A stretch of DNA of 64,000 nucleotides, taken from contig NZ_JBFDAH010000012.1 of the NCBI RefSeq assembly GCF_040719265.1, positions 62,001 to 126,000 of the forward strand, in the 5' to 3' direction. The first letter of the stretch is position 1. The number at the start of each line of letters is the position of its first letter. This stretch comes from Aliikangiella maris. GTDB taxonomy: Bacteria; Pseudomonadota; Gammaproteobacteria; Enterobacterales; Kangiellaceae. Both the position numbers and the translations under genes were made by a program. The notes under the pieces are model-generated. The model searched no databases. It worked only from the letters and a program-made list of their open reading frames with translations, and was not told where the DNA came from. Shown here in pieces: positions 8,162 through 15,746 of the stretch.

Positions 8162-9949
8162 TTATTCGTGAGGAACCCAGTTAGCTGATTCAACATTGAC
8201 CGTTGATTCATTTTTTATCTGTCCTTCGTTCCAAGTGAACCCTTCATTCCAGGTAAATCCTTCATTCCAGGTGAAGCCTTCGTTCCAAGTAAAGCCTTCG
8301 TTCCAGGTCAGTCCTTCATTCCAGGTAAAGCCTTCGTTCCAGGTGATTCCTTCATTCCAGGTAATTCCTTCGTTCCAGGTTAGCCCTTCATTCCAGGTAA
8401 GACCTTCTTTCCAGATGGTTCCATTTGGCATTTCGAGATAAAACTGATTGTCTTCATCAACCTTTGTTGGACCCTGAAAGTGCTTGATATTGGCTAGATC
8501 AGCATTAATATCTAACCCCTTATTGGCACACCCATGCTCTGTACTGACTACTGCTCTCCAGGCATCAATGCTTCCGGCGCCCTGTCTAAAGGGACTGTAG
8601 GCAATTTTACCATTTGCATCAACTGCTGTTCGTGCGGTAGACATCAAGCGACATTTAACATCATCGGGGCTTAATCCTGGATCCATTTGAAGCATTAAAG
8701 CTACCGTACCAGTTACCACTGCGGCTGCCTGCGAAGTGCCTGACACTTCAAAATAATTGAAACCTCGGTAAGATTCAGGATGGTTGGTTTTCAAGGTATT
8801 GTAGTGATGGTCGATCATTTTGCCTAAAACATGTCCACCCCAAGCCACAACATCAGGTTTTACAAAGCCATCATGAGTCGGACCTGCAGAAGAAAAGCTT
8901 GTCATTCGGTCATCTCTATAATCGTAGGGTGTGTAATGGTCTGTCAGTGCGCCTACGGTAATGATATAAGGGACATTACCTGGAACAGTAATTGACATTG
9001 GATCTGGTCCTTTATTCCCGGCCGATGTGACCACGACAATCCCTGATTGCCAAATTTTCATTACTGCCTGATTGAGTGGATCTAACCAATAGTGCGAACG
9101 TGGTTTAGCACCAAAAGATAAATTGAGTACTTTGATGTTGTAACGAGTCTTATTGTTGAGTATCCAGTTAAGCCCGCGAATTGCGTGGATATAAGTACCA
9201 ATACCTGAGCTACCCATGGCTCTCACCGCGACAATGTTTGCTGCGGGTGCAATACCATTATAGTCGCCATACATATCACGTACACTGCTGGCTGCGACGC
9301 CTGCAACATGGCTACCGTGACCATGTGAATCTAAGTCAGTATAGGGGGCGTATTGAACATCGGCTGTAGCGTCATACTGAGCCAAAATACGGCCATAACC
9401 AAAAGCATTTTGCTTTAAATAACCCTCACTGTAGGGGCCAACTGATATTCCACTATCTACAAAGGCAATCGTGATCCCATCACCATTAATGCCATATTGA
9501 TGCAACATGGCTGCACCTGTTTGACGAGAAATATGGGTAATGCCATCATAAACGCTGCTGGTCTTAACTGATTGGTCAACAAAAATTTTAAGTTCGCTGT
9601 CTACGGCAAGTCGATCATGTTGCTCACGTGTTAACGCAGCACCAATGGCATTGATGATCTCAAGTTTATCGGTTACCTCGCCACCAACATCCACAACCAT
9701 TTGCTCCATTATCGCTATTTCTTTTCCTTGAATAATGAAGCTTTTCGGTAGTTCTTCATTCGATACAACCGGTGAAGTCTCTGTTTCGATAGTGGTTTTA
9801 GCCACCGACACGACTAGTGGTGCTTCGCTTAGTACATCATTGACCTCTTTAGCTGGGCGGTTTGCCCATCCGATTGAGACCAAAATGACGATTAATAAAG
9901 CGAGTATCAATCTTGCTCTTACCCATGGCTTTGTTTTGCTTGACATCAT
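8162..9949 (-). CDS. Secreted subtilisin-like serine protease (S8) with WNEG repeat tail
   Basis: Predicted exported endopeptidase of the subtilase family. The start is taken at one of two adjacent ATGs (9949 or 9946), which sit behind a GGAG ribosome site. The N-terminus has basic residues and a hydrophobic segment ending in GWA, a signal peptide or anchor. A prodomain-like region (about 60-145) precedes the catalytic domain. The triad is visible as Asp in IAFVDSGI (about 166), His in DSHGHGSHVAG (about 211) and Ser in VSGTSQAAA (about 403). The tail holds eleven 6-residue units of the form WNEGxT, then a short Lys/Glu end. The gene stands alone, with its own terminator and an AT-rich upstream region. 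Confidence 0.93.
   Translation of the reverse strand: MMSSKTKPWVRARLILALLIVILVSIGWANRPAKEVNDVLSEAPLVVSVAKTTIETETSPVVSNEELPKSFIIQGKEIAIMEQMVVDVGGEVTDKLEIINAIGAALTREQHDRLAVDSELKIFVDQSVKTSSVYDGITHISRQTGAAMLHQYGINGDGITIAFVDSGISVGPYSEGYLKQNAFGYGRILAQYDATADVQYAPYTDLDSHGHGSHVAGVAASSVRDMYGDYNGIAPAANIVAVRAMGSSGIGTYIHAIRGLNWILNNKTRYNIKVLNLSFGAKPRSHYWLDPLNQAVMKIWQSGIVVVTSAGNKGPDPMSITVPGNVPYIITVGALTDHYTPYDYRDDRMTSFSSAGPTHDGFVKPDVVAWGGHVLGKMIDHHYNTLKTNHPESYRGFNYFEVSGTSQAAAVVTGTVALMLQMDPGLSPDDVKCRLMSTARTAVDANGKIAYSPFRQGAGSIDAWRAVVSTEHGCANKGLDINADLANIKHFQGPTKVDEDNQFYLEMPNGTIWKEGLTWNEGLTWNEGITWNEGITWNEGFTWNEGLTWNEGFTWNEGFTWNEGFTWNEGFTWNEGQIKNESTVNVESANWVPHE
8216..8413 (-). repeat. Eleven-unit 18-bp tandem repeat encoding WNEGxT
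   Basis: Eleven contiguous 18-bp units inside the subtilisin gene encode W(N/K)EG followed by Leu, Ile or Phe and Thr; the last unit ends in Gln-Ile. Variation is mostly at the fifth residue and at third codon positions, so the hexapeptide is kept while the DNA drifts. Array lengths of this kind commonly change by slippage. Confidence 0.92.
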
Positions 9950-10082
9950 ACATCTCCACAGCAAATATTAATTAATTAATCTTCTTAAAGCACGATACAT
10001 GCCAGTTTGAGATATTTCTCTATCTTTCTGATTTTCAAAGATTAAATATTTAGGGATAAAAGGATGTAAATTAATAATTAAT

Positions 10083-10149
10083 TTGACTTAAGTTTTGACT
10101 AAATTTTTAGGTTTGATTAGTGTGACTTAGTTATCATTTTTTAAGTCAA
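10083..10149. promoter_or_regulatory. Cluster of TTGACTTA-like motifs upstream of the protease gene
   Basis: Within the roughly 340-base AT-rich stretch between the protease start and the accessory region there are related words: TTGACTTA (10083), TTGACTAA (10095), TTGATTAG (10113), GTGACTTAG (10122) and the inverted TTAAGTCAA (10141). They could be repeated regulator sites for the minus-strand protease promoter. The remainder of 9965-10304 shows no coding region. Confidence 0.3.
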
Positions 10150-10304
10150 AACCTTTAAGTGTTTTAAAACTTATGATTTGGTTGTGGTAATACGTTTTAC
10201 GGTCTTTTGTTGATTCTCCGACACTTAATAATTATTCAGACAAACCACTATTTGATAATATTCAAAGAAATGTATACAAACAAACGGATACAAAGAATAA
10301 AGGC

Positions 10305-10460
10305 TTAGAGTAAGCGCAATTGACTTTTGAGCTCTTTAACAATTTGCTCGGCATCTTTTCTTTCTTGTTCAGATAATCTACCTAAATATACAGTATCTTT
10401 TTGCTCAACTAGTGCCTTTGGTGCATTGTCTTTAGCCAGCAAATAATAGGCAGCCGCCAT
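10305..10460 (-). pseudogene. C-terminal fragment of a chromosomal gene cut at the repeat junction
   Basis: On the minus strand a 51-codon open frame runs from ATG at 10460 to TAA at 10305. It begins AAAYYLLAKDNAPKALVEQ and ends in the Glu/Lys-rich LSEQERKDAEQIVKELKSQL. The composition and the tail resemble the last helices of Sel1/TPR-repeat proteins, but this is a weak similarity judged by eye. Its 5' side stops exactly where the 101-bp HTH-derived repeat begins (10459), so the ATG is probably created by the junction and the upstream part of the gene has been lost or moved. Confidence 0.45.
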
Positions 10461-10559
10461 CGTTGGCAAGTAAGCGAAGCGACACTGGAGCGCTGGCGTT
10501 CAGAGGGTATAGGCCCGATTTATGTGAAACTGGGCGGCCAAGTCAGGTACAGGCGAGAA
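10459..10559. repeat. 101-bp direct repeat, left copy (internal fragment of the HTH gene)
   Basis: Bases 10459-10559 match 13276-13376 at 99 of 101 positions. The segment corresponds to codons 15-48 of the small HTH gene at 13233 and lacks both ends of it. One difference changes His to Arg and the other is silent. The left copy fuses directly to a truncated gene on each side, marking a recombination boundary. Confidence 0.95.
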
Positions 10560-12492
10560 CATCGCTGATGATTCGTTGTGTTCGTTGATCATTTTCCATG
10601 ATCCATCGATAAGCGTCAGAGATTTTTGGGCGTTCTTCTGAGTGGACTAACTCCCTTGGCGGGGTGTCATAAAGCTGATGAACAACGACTTGTTGCTCAA
10701 ATTTTTCTTTTGTTGTGCTTTTGACCTTGTGACGAATAGGCCCTGCGGCCATAAAGATGATTTTCTGGTGGCCGTCCTGTCGTTCGGGAGTGGCTGTCAA
10801 GCCGAGTACATATTTGGCTCGAACTTCATTTAACACCATTTCAAAGCGCGGTGCTGAAACGTGATGGCACTCATCAACGATCACATGTCCATAATCTTGA
10901 ACAAGCTCTGATACCGTATTGTCTTTTTTGTTAATGAGGCTTTGGTAGGTTGCGATGTCGATGATGCCCGTTGGTTTTTTCTTGCCACCGCCGATGATGC
11001 CTACATCGACATCAGGTAAAAACGATTTTAATCGTTCTTTCCATTGGTCGAGCAGTTGTCTACTGTGAACCAAAATTAGCGTATTGGCTTTGCGTTTAGT
11101 AATCATGCCAATAGCGGTAACTGTTTTACCAAATGCAGTCGGCGCATGCAGAATACCAGCATCGTGCTTACTCATTGCGCGCACTGCTGCTTGCTGATTC
11201 TTTCTGAGCTTGACGAGTGACTTGGTGGCTTTAAGCTTAGTTCCGGGGTCACGTTGATCGTCTAATTGAACTTCAATCTGATTCTCGGTTAATAACTCTA
11301 GAGCTTCGTCTAAGCAGCCGCGGGGTATTGCCAAGTAGCCTTGCTCAATACGAGCGCAGGAGATAAATCGCGGTATGCCATGAGTTGAAAATCGTAATGC
11401 CTGTGTTTTAAAGAAAACAGGGTTGGAAAAGCTCGCGAGTCGCCTTAACCTTGCGGCTAACGCAGTTGGTAGCTCACTTAAATCAAAATAAACATGATTT
11501 GCGAGAGTGATGGTTATCTTTTCTGGTGGGTTTTCCAATAACAGAGGTTTTGCCTTGGCGGTCATCTCCCAGGGTGGACGATTCTCTATAACCTCTTGTT
11601 CTTTAAATAGCGCTGAGTTTGGTGAAATCTGTGTCAATAGCTTTGTCAGTCTACCGTGTGAAATAGACTCGATATTAGCCAGGTGCTGCCATTGGTCTTG
11701 GATGACATTAAGTTCGTTATCGACAAAGGAGCTATTGCCAGACAATCGCGGTTCCTTCTGAAGTGGTAGAGCGATTAAATTTCCAAATCCGCCTTCGGGT
11801 AAAATATCCTGGTTGGGGAAAAGGCGATCATAGGAATCAAACGATAGGTTCGGATGCTCTTGTTTTCAAAATCACTCCATCGCTTTGTCGAGCAGGCTAA
11901 ATCCCAATAACCGGGCTTCTTTGGCGGGGACTTTCTCGTTGAAGAAAATCCAAAGGTGCGCGCCGTTGCCGGAGCGTGAAATCTCAATGGTATGTGGTAT
12001 TTCAAATTTACGGCAAGCCTTCGACATTGCTTTTATTTCTTCTTGCCATTGGCCTTTATCAAAATCGGCCGCAAGAAAGTAGCAAGTGTTATCGTGCATT
12101 AAAGGATAGAGGCCAACCACTTGTTGCCCTGCTAAGTGGCGATAAATGATCTGGTCATTTAACTCAGTGAACTGACGGTGATTGCAATCCTGACATTTGA
12201 TGCGCGGCTTGTGACAGATGCCTTGTACCCACTCATTATTGCAGGCAACAGAGTAACCACTGCGACCTTGCTTGTTTTGCCAGCGGTTTGCAAAAATATC
12301 GTTTCGGCCTCTAAACAACCCTCTAAAAATAGCAATCTTTTGTTCTGGTGAATATAGGGTCGAGTCAGATGTATTCGGTGAAGGTTGCTGGAGTTGCTCT
12401 CTGAGGGCTAGAAGCTGCTTTTTCTCCTTCTCAAGCGCAACAAGCCGAGAGTCAATCTTGGCAATGCTCTGGAAACCCTCATGTTTACGCAT
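10543..12492 (-). pseudogene. Decayed TOTE-type archaeo-eukaryotic primase-helicase
   Basis: One reading frame from ATG 12492 to 10543 encodes an N-terminal helical segment, an AEP primase domain and a superfamily 2 helicase. The primase shows a Cys-rich motif (CHKPRIKCQDC), the catalytic ADFDK and the SGNGAHLW motif. The helicase shows Walker A APTAFGKT, DECHH and LTATPER. The frame is broken by two in-frame TGA codons at 11872-11874 and 11866-11868, after which homologous sequence resumes in the same frame (SFDSYDRLFPNQD). The 3' end is also lost: homology stops near 10560 at the 101-bp repeat, so the second RecA lobe is missing. The part after the stops has no ATG near its beginning. The start overlaps the higA stop by 8 bases, so it belonged to the higBA operon. 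The family is named from memory of TOTE conflict-system primases. Confidence 0.8.
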
Positions 12493-12853
12493 GTGCTTGT
12501 GGTGGTTTGATCAGAGACTCAGCTGGAATACCCAAGCCCTCATGCAGCTTCCAGATCATTTTTAGCGTGAGCGAGCGTTTGTGATTGAGAATTTCATAGA
12601 CTCGGTTGCTTTTACCTATCATGGGCTCGAGGTCTTTCACTGTTAAACCTTTGCGCTCCATCTCAAACTTGATGGCTTCAACAGGGTCAGGCAGTTCCAT
12701 AGGGAAATGCTTGGCCTCATAAGCTTCGATAAGCGTGACCATGACATCCAGCTTTTCACCTTCGGGTGTGTCAGGGCCAGCCATCATCAGGCTTTCAATT
12801 TCTTGCAATGCCGCTCGGTAGTCGGCATCAGTTTTAATCGGTTTGATGTCCAT
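12485..12853 (-). CDS. higA: HigA-type antitoxin
   Basis: This is a 122-residue DNA-binding antitoxin of a type II toxin-antitoxin system. It should bind and neutralise the toxin encoded just upstream and repress the shared promoter. The C-terminal half is an XRE-like helix-turn-helix (about 68-112, GLTVKDLEPMIGKSNRVYEIL). The N-terminal half is acidic and helical with PDTPEGEKLDVMVTLIEAYE, typical of the larger HigA group. Toxin-before-antitoxin order and a 17-base gap to higB support the call. The stop overlaps the ATG of the decayed primase-helicase. Confidence 0.9.
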   Translation of the reverse strand: MDIKPIKTDADYRAALQEIESLMMAGPDTPEGEKLDVMVTLIEAYEAKHFPMELPDPVEAIKFEMERKGLTVKDLEPMIGKSNRVYEILNHKRSLTLKMIWKLHEGLGIPAESLIKPPQAHA

Positions 12854-12870
12854 AATGTTTCCTCCGGCAA

Positions 12871-13173
12871 TTAAATATTTTGTACATCAATTTTGTCGTA
12901 TTGCGCATGGGTACCGATGAACCGGATATAGACCACGCGATAGACATAGTTGATCCACACGACCAAACGGTACTTGTTACCCGCAATATTGAAAACCACT
13001 CGACCATCTTTGAGGATACTGGCATTTCTGAAATCCTGCTTAACATCGGCAGGTGCGCTCCAGTCAGCCGCTAACGCATGGCGGTACCAGGCTAGCGTAG
13101 GTTCTTTAGCATCTATGTACTCTGAGCTTTCTTCCCAGAAAGTTTTTAGTGTCGATAGGGCAATGATTCTCAT
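12871..13173 (-). CDS. higB: HigB-type toxin (RelE superfamily mRNA interferase)
   Basis: This is a 100-residue toxin expected to cleave mRNA on the ribosome when free of HigA. The start is taken as ATG at 13173, giving MRIIALSTLKTFWE, which is the usual beginning of the family; an upstream frame extension adds 12 residues through the palindromic operator and is unlikely. The C-terminal block FNIAGNKYRLVVWINY and VYIRFIGTHAQYDKID is characteristic of HigB and includes conserved Arg, His and Tyr residues. It is co-oriented with higA. The ribosome site is weak. Confidence 0.9.
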   Translation of the reverse strand: MRIIALSTLKTFWEESSEYIDAKEPTLAWYRHALAADWSAPADVKQDFRNASILKDGRVVFNIAGNKYRLVVWINYVYRVVYIRFIGTHAQYDKIDVQNI

Positions 13174-13185
13174 AAATTTAATGAT

Positions 13186-13202
13186 AGTCCCAAAATGGGA
13201 CT
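13186..13202. promoter_or_regulatory. Palindromic operator of the higBA operon
   Basis: Arms AGTCCCA (13186-13192) and TGGGACT (13196-13202) are perfect complements around AAA. They lie 13 bases upstream of the higB ATG and 31 bases before the divergent HTH gene. HigA proteins usually repress their own promoter through such a site, and this one could also affect the divergent gene. Confidence 0.6.
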
Positions 13203-13232
13203 TGTTCAACTAAAATATACAGGAGAATCAAT

Positions 13233-13433
13233 ATGAATGAATATCAAGCACTTATGACGCAAAGAGAGCTATGTAATCGTTGGCAAGTAAGCGAAGCGAC
13301 ACTGGAGCGCTGGCATTCAGAGGGTATAGGCCCGATTTATGTGAAACTGGGCGGCCAAGTTAGGTACAGGCGAGAAGATGTACTGGAGTATGAGGCCAGT
13401 TGCTTGAGAAGGAGTACGATTGAAGCTGTTTAA
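13233..13433 (+). CDS. Small AlpA/excisionase-like HTH DNA-binding protein
   Basis: This is a 66-residue winged-helix protein of the HTH_17/AlpA-like type. It contains LMTQRELCNRWQVSEATLERW, a helix-turn-helix, followed by the wing YVKLGGQVRYRREDVLEYE. An AGGAG site at 13221 sets the ATG. Such proteins act as small regulators or recombination directionality factors on genomic islands. In the E. coli CP4-57 element at ssrA, AlpA activates the integrase gene, though that protein is only distantly similar. The gene is transcribed away from higBA. Codons 15-48 are duplicated at 10459-10559. Confidence 0.8.
   Translation: MNEYQALMTQRELCNRWQVSEATLERWHSEGIGPIYVKLGGQVRYRREDVLEYEASCLRRSTIEAV
13276..13376. 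repeat. 101-bp direct repeat, right copy (inside the HTH gene)
   Basis: This partner of 10459-10559 (99/101 identical) lies 2817 bases away in the same orientation, within an intact gene. The two copies enclose the decayed primase-helicase and higBA. Confidence 0.95.
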
Positions 13434-13761
13434 AGGTTGGATAGTACGCAATTGCCCGCATCAGCCCTAACTTCCTGATAGTAAAGTTGCGGGTTAATAA
13501 AAAGCCCTAATGGCTGGTGAGGGCTCATTAGGGCTATTTACAAGATGGTGGTGGAATGGGACGCCGGTTTGGTTCCCATAATAGGAACTGAATTAGTTCC
13601 ACAATTGCTTTAGTAAGCTAGTGCGGGTTTATGCTTACGCAGGAGCTTCGGAACCCTGCTTTTCAGAAGCTAGCAGAAACTCGGTTGACACAACCGAACA
13701 AAACTTGTTTATAGGTATAGCCTATTTTGAGTGTGAGTTTACTTTTATAGCCGAACGCTAA
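13434..13761. other. Intergenic stretch between the two accessory modules
   Basis: No gene is seen. The stretch contains the left ssrA-end repeat (13487-13551). It also has three short inverted repeats: GGAACT/AGTTCC (13584-13600), TCGGTTG/CAACCGA around ACA (13681-13697) and ATAGG/CCTAT (13711-13725). None has a clear T tract. The second lies downstream of the minus-strand LysR gene and may be a weak terminator or a recombinase site. Confidence 0.5.
13487..13551. repeat. Left att-like repeat: copy of the ssrA terminator and tmRNA 3' end
   Basis: Bases 13487-13535 match 19323-19371 at about 45 of 49 positions, including the complete terminator stem AGCCCTAA/TTAGGGCT. After a 2-base length difference both copies carry ATGGTGG, which in the right copy is the end of tmRNA. 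Beyond that the left copy diverges. This is the pattern left by site-specific integration into the 3' end of ssrA. Confidence 0.85.
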
Positions 13762-14646
13762 CTATCCGAATTCATCCATTAAAAAATCAATGAAACTGCG
13801 TACTTTTTTCGATAGGTACTTCCTATGGGGGTAGATGGCGAATAGACCAAATTCAAGTGTTCTGTAATTGGGTAATACTTGAGTCAACGTGCCACTCTTC
13901 AATTCTTCTTCGACAATAAATCGAGGAATCATACCAATGCCTCCATGCGCTAACGTCATTTCCTTCACGGCTCTCGGGCTATTTGCTGAAGCGCGAGACA
14001 TCACATCAATGGATGCCGTTTCGCCGTTTGATGAGATAAAAGGCCACTTTTTACCAATACGGAAATTACTGTCGATGATGCAAGTGTGATTTTTCAGATC
14101 GCTTGGAGAATCTGGTGCTTTTTTTGATTTTAAATAAGAGGGTGACGCACATAGAATCAAAGGCAAGGTGTTGATGGATCTTGCCACCATGCTGGAATCA
14201 TCAACGCCACCGATCAGAATACGGACATCAATTCCTTCTTCAAGCATATCAACCGCCTTGTCACCCAAAAGCAGGTCGACCTGCATCTCTTTATGTTCAT
14301 CGAGAAAACGGGGGAGGGCAGGAGATAGCTTCATTTCGCCAAAGGTTTGCGGGGCGCTAACCCTAAGCAACCCCCTTGGTGATCTCTGTTCTCCTGTGAC
14401 ATCGTCGATAAGTGCATTAAAGCTATCAATCAGGGGAAGTGCGTTTTCATAATAATTTTGCCCGGCTTCGGTTAGCGCTAATCGACGGGTAGACCGGTTA
14501 AATAGCCTCACCCCCAATTGTTTTTCCACCTCTCCGACATATTTACTGACCAAGGCTTTCGAAAGCCCTAGTCGGTCGCTTGCTGCGGTAAAAGAGCCGG
14601 TTTCAACCACGGCTACAATGGTCTTTAATCCATCTAATGTATCCAT
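13762..14646 (-). CDS. LysR-family transcriptional regulator
   Basis: This is a 294-residue LysR-type regulator. The N-terminal winged helix-turn-helix (about 1-60) contains GSFTAASDRLGLSKALVSKYVGEVE, and an effector-binding periplasmic-protein-like domain (about 88-290) follows. Start ATG 14646 gives MDTLDGLKTIV, typical of the family; a TTG nine bases upstream is the alternative. It is divergent from the glutaredoxin gene across 128 bases, so it probably activates the glutaredoxin-to-cupin cassette and represses itself. The sequence resembles the AaeR/DsdC-like and CrgA-like subgroup often paired with redox enzymes, but the effector is unknown. Confidence 0.92.
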   Translation of the reverse strand: MDTLDGLKTIVAVVETGSFTAASDRLGLSKALVSKYVGEVEKQLGVRLFNRSTRRLALTEAGQNYYENALPLIDSFNALIDDVTGEQRSPRGLLRVSAPQTFGEMKLSPALPRFLDEHKEMQVDLLLGDKAVDMLEEGIDVRILIGGVDDSSMVARSINTLPLILCASPSYLKSKKAPDSPSDLKNHTCIIDSNFRIGKKWPFISSNGETASIDVMSRASANSPRAVKEMTLAHGGIGMIPRFIVEEELKSGTLTQVLPNYRTLEFGLFAIYPHRKYLSKKVRSFIDFLMDEFG

Positions 14647-14662
14647 GATTGTCAATATATCA

Positions 14663-14677
14663 TTGATAATTATTCAA
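14663..14677. promoter_or_regulatory. Candidate LysR operator between the divergent genes
   Basis: The sequence has TTGA (14663-14666) and TCAA (14674-14677) separated by seven AT bases, fitting the T-N11-A inverted-repeat form of LysR sites. It is 17 bases from the regulator ATG and about 100 bases upstream of the glutaredoxin gene. Confidence 0.4.
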
Positions 14678-14774
14678 CAGCAAGGCTGTTTTTCCTAAAG
14701 TCGATTTTTTGGATACTGACTTTCATCAGCAGTAAGCAACAAGTTGAGTGCTGAAACAACAAGAGGTCAGATAT

Positions 14775-15044
14775 ATGAGAAAAATTGAAATCTATACAAG
14801 GCCAGGATGTGGCTATTGCACACATGCTAAGCGCCTTCTTGAAAGCAAAGGTTTGGATTACAGCGAGTACGACACTTACATACACCCGGAAAAATTCCAG
14901 GAGTTACGTAGACGCACTCAAGCCCGAACCTTTCCTCAAATTTTTGTTGATGATCGTGCCATAGGAGGGTTTGAGGACCTTTTAAAGCTTGAACAGCAGA
15001 ATAGATTGCCTAAGCAAAGTAAGCCGCTTGCAACAGAAACTTAA
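14775..15044 (+). CDS. Glutaredoxin
   Basis: This is an 89-residue dithiol glutaredoxin of the GrxC (Grx3) type. It reduces disulfides and glutathione mixed disulfides with GSH as electron donor. The active site is CGYC (residues 11-14 in RPGCGYCTHAK), and the GSH-binding TFPQIFVDD and GGFEDL motifs follow. Start ATG 14775 has an AGAGGT ribosome site and gives the usual MRKIEIYTRPG. It is the first gene of a co-oriented cassette behind the LysR control region. A Gly replaces the more common Pro in the active site. Confidence 0.93.
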   Translation: MRKIEIYTRPGCGYCTHAKRLLESKGLDYSEYDTYIHPEKFQELRRRTQARTFPQIFVDDRAIGGFEDLLKLEQQNRLPKQSKPLATET

Positions 15045-15085
15045 GTAAAAACTTTTTAATCGCAAACTCATTTAGGAGCTAAAAC

Positions 15086-15709
15086 ATGTCAACAATCAAA
15101 TTACATCGTCATCCACTTTCTGGTCACTCACATCGCGTAGAGGTGCTCTTGTCACTACTTGGTCTACCGACCGAATTAGTGAATGTGGATTTGGCAAACG
15201 GCGCACACAAACAAGCGGACTTCTTGAAAAAGAATCGCTTTGGTCAGGTCCCGGTAATCGAGGATGGAGATGTCACGATTTCAGATTCGAATGCCATCTT
15301 GGTTTATTTGGCCAGTAAGTACGACGCTAACCACCAATGGTTACCTCAAGACGCAAAGGCAGCCGCAGATGTTCAACGCTTCTTATCTCTAGCGGCAGGA
15401 AAGATCGCCTTTGGTCCGGCAGCCGCAAGACTGGTTAACGTGTTTGGTGCTGGCTTGGATCATGAAAACGCCAAAGCTATCGCACACCATACTTTTGAGC
15501 TACTTGATGCACATCTTTCGGAGCAGGATTGGTTAGTGGGTAGCACGCCGACTATTGCTGACGTTGCCAACTATGCGTATATCGCTCATGCACCCGAAGG
15601 TGATGTGTCACTTGAGTCTTACCCGAATATCGTCGCGTGGTTGAATAGATTTGAAGCGCTTGAAGGATTCGTGCCAATGCAAAGAACCGCCGTTGGCCTC
15701 AATCAGTAA
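15086..15709 (+). CDS. Glutathione S-transferase family protein
   Basis: This is a 207-residue cytosolic glutathione transferase expected to conjugate GSH to electrophiles or reduce quinones. The N-terminal thioredoxin-like domain (1-80) has KLHRHPLSGHSHRVEVLLSL, with a Ser/His-rich active loop and the cis-Pro in GQVPVI, plus the ISDSNAILVYLA GSH-binding turn. The C-terminal helical domain (about 90-200) ends in the WLVGSTPTIADVANYAYI capping motif. An AGGAG site precedes ATG 15086. It lies 41 bases after the glutaredoxin gene. Confidence 0.92.
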   Translation: MSTIKLHRHPLSGHSHRVEVLLSLLGLPTELVNVDLANGAHKQADFLKKNRFGQVPVIEDGDVTISDSNAILVYLASKYDANHQWLPQDAKAAADVQRFLSLAAGKIAFGPAAARLVNVFGAGLDHENAKAIAHHTFELLDAHLSEQDWLVGSTPTIADVANYAYIAHAPEGDVSLESYPNIVAWLNRFEALEGFVPMQRTAVGLNQ

Positions 15710-15746
15710 GACAATCAAAATATCGAAACGATTAGGAGATGAAATT

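Noticed and set aside
8216..8413. CRISPR-like array
   Set aside because: The units are 18 bp, contiguous with no unique spacers, and keep a reading frame, so this is a protein-coding tandem repeat.
8196..8441. Plus-strand open frame with repeated PSFQV peptide
   Set aside because: It is the antisense reading of the WNEG repeat array in the subtilisin gene; it has no ribosome site and arises only from the 18-bp periodicity.
11775..12005. Separate 76-residue gene overlapping the primase-helicase
   Set aside because: It is an out-of-frame reading across the two stop codons. Homology to the primase-helicase continues in the main frame on both sides of them, so a second gene is not needed.
12834..13213. 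Other open frames on both strands across higB
   Set aside because: They are shadows in alternative frames of a well-recognised HigB; only the 12871-13173 frame carries family motifs.
13233..13433. Calling the small HTH protein a true AlpA integrase activator
   Set aside because: Size and fold fit, but sequence similarity to CP4-57 AlpA is not evident by eye and no integrase gene is nearby, so only the general class is stated.
13545..13590. tRNA-like 3' end beside the left ssrA repeat
   Set aside because: The reverse strand reads CATTCCACCACCA and resembles a tRNA tail, but no cloverleaf or T-arm pairing could be built; it is better explained as the displaced ssrA end.
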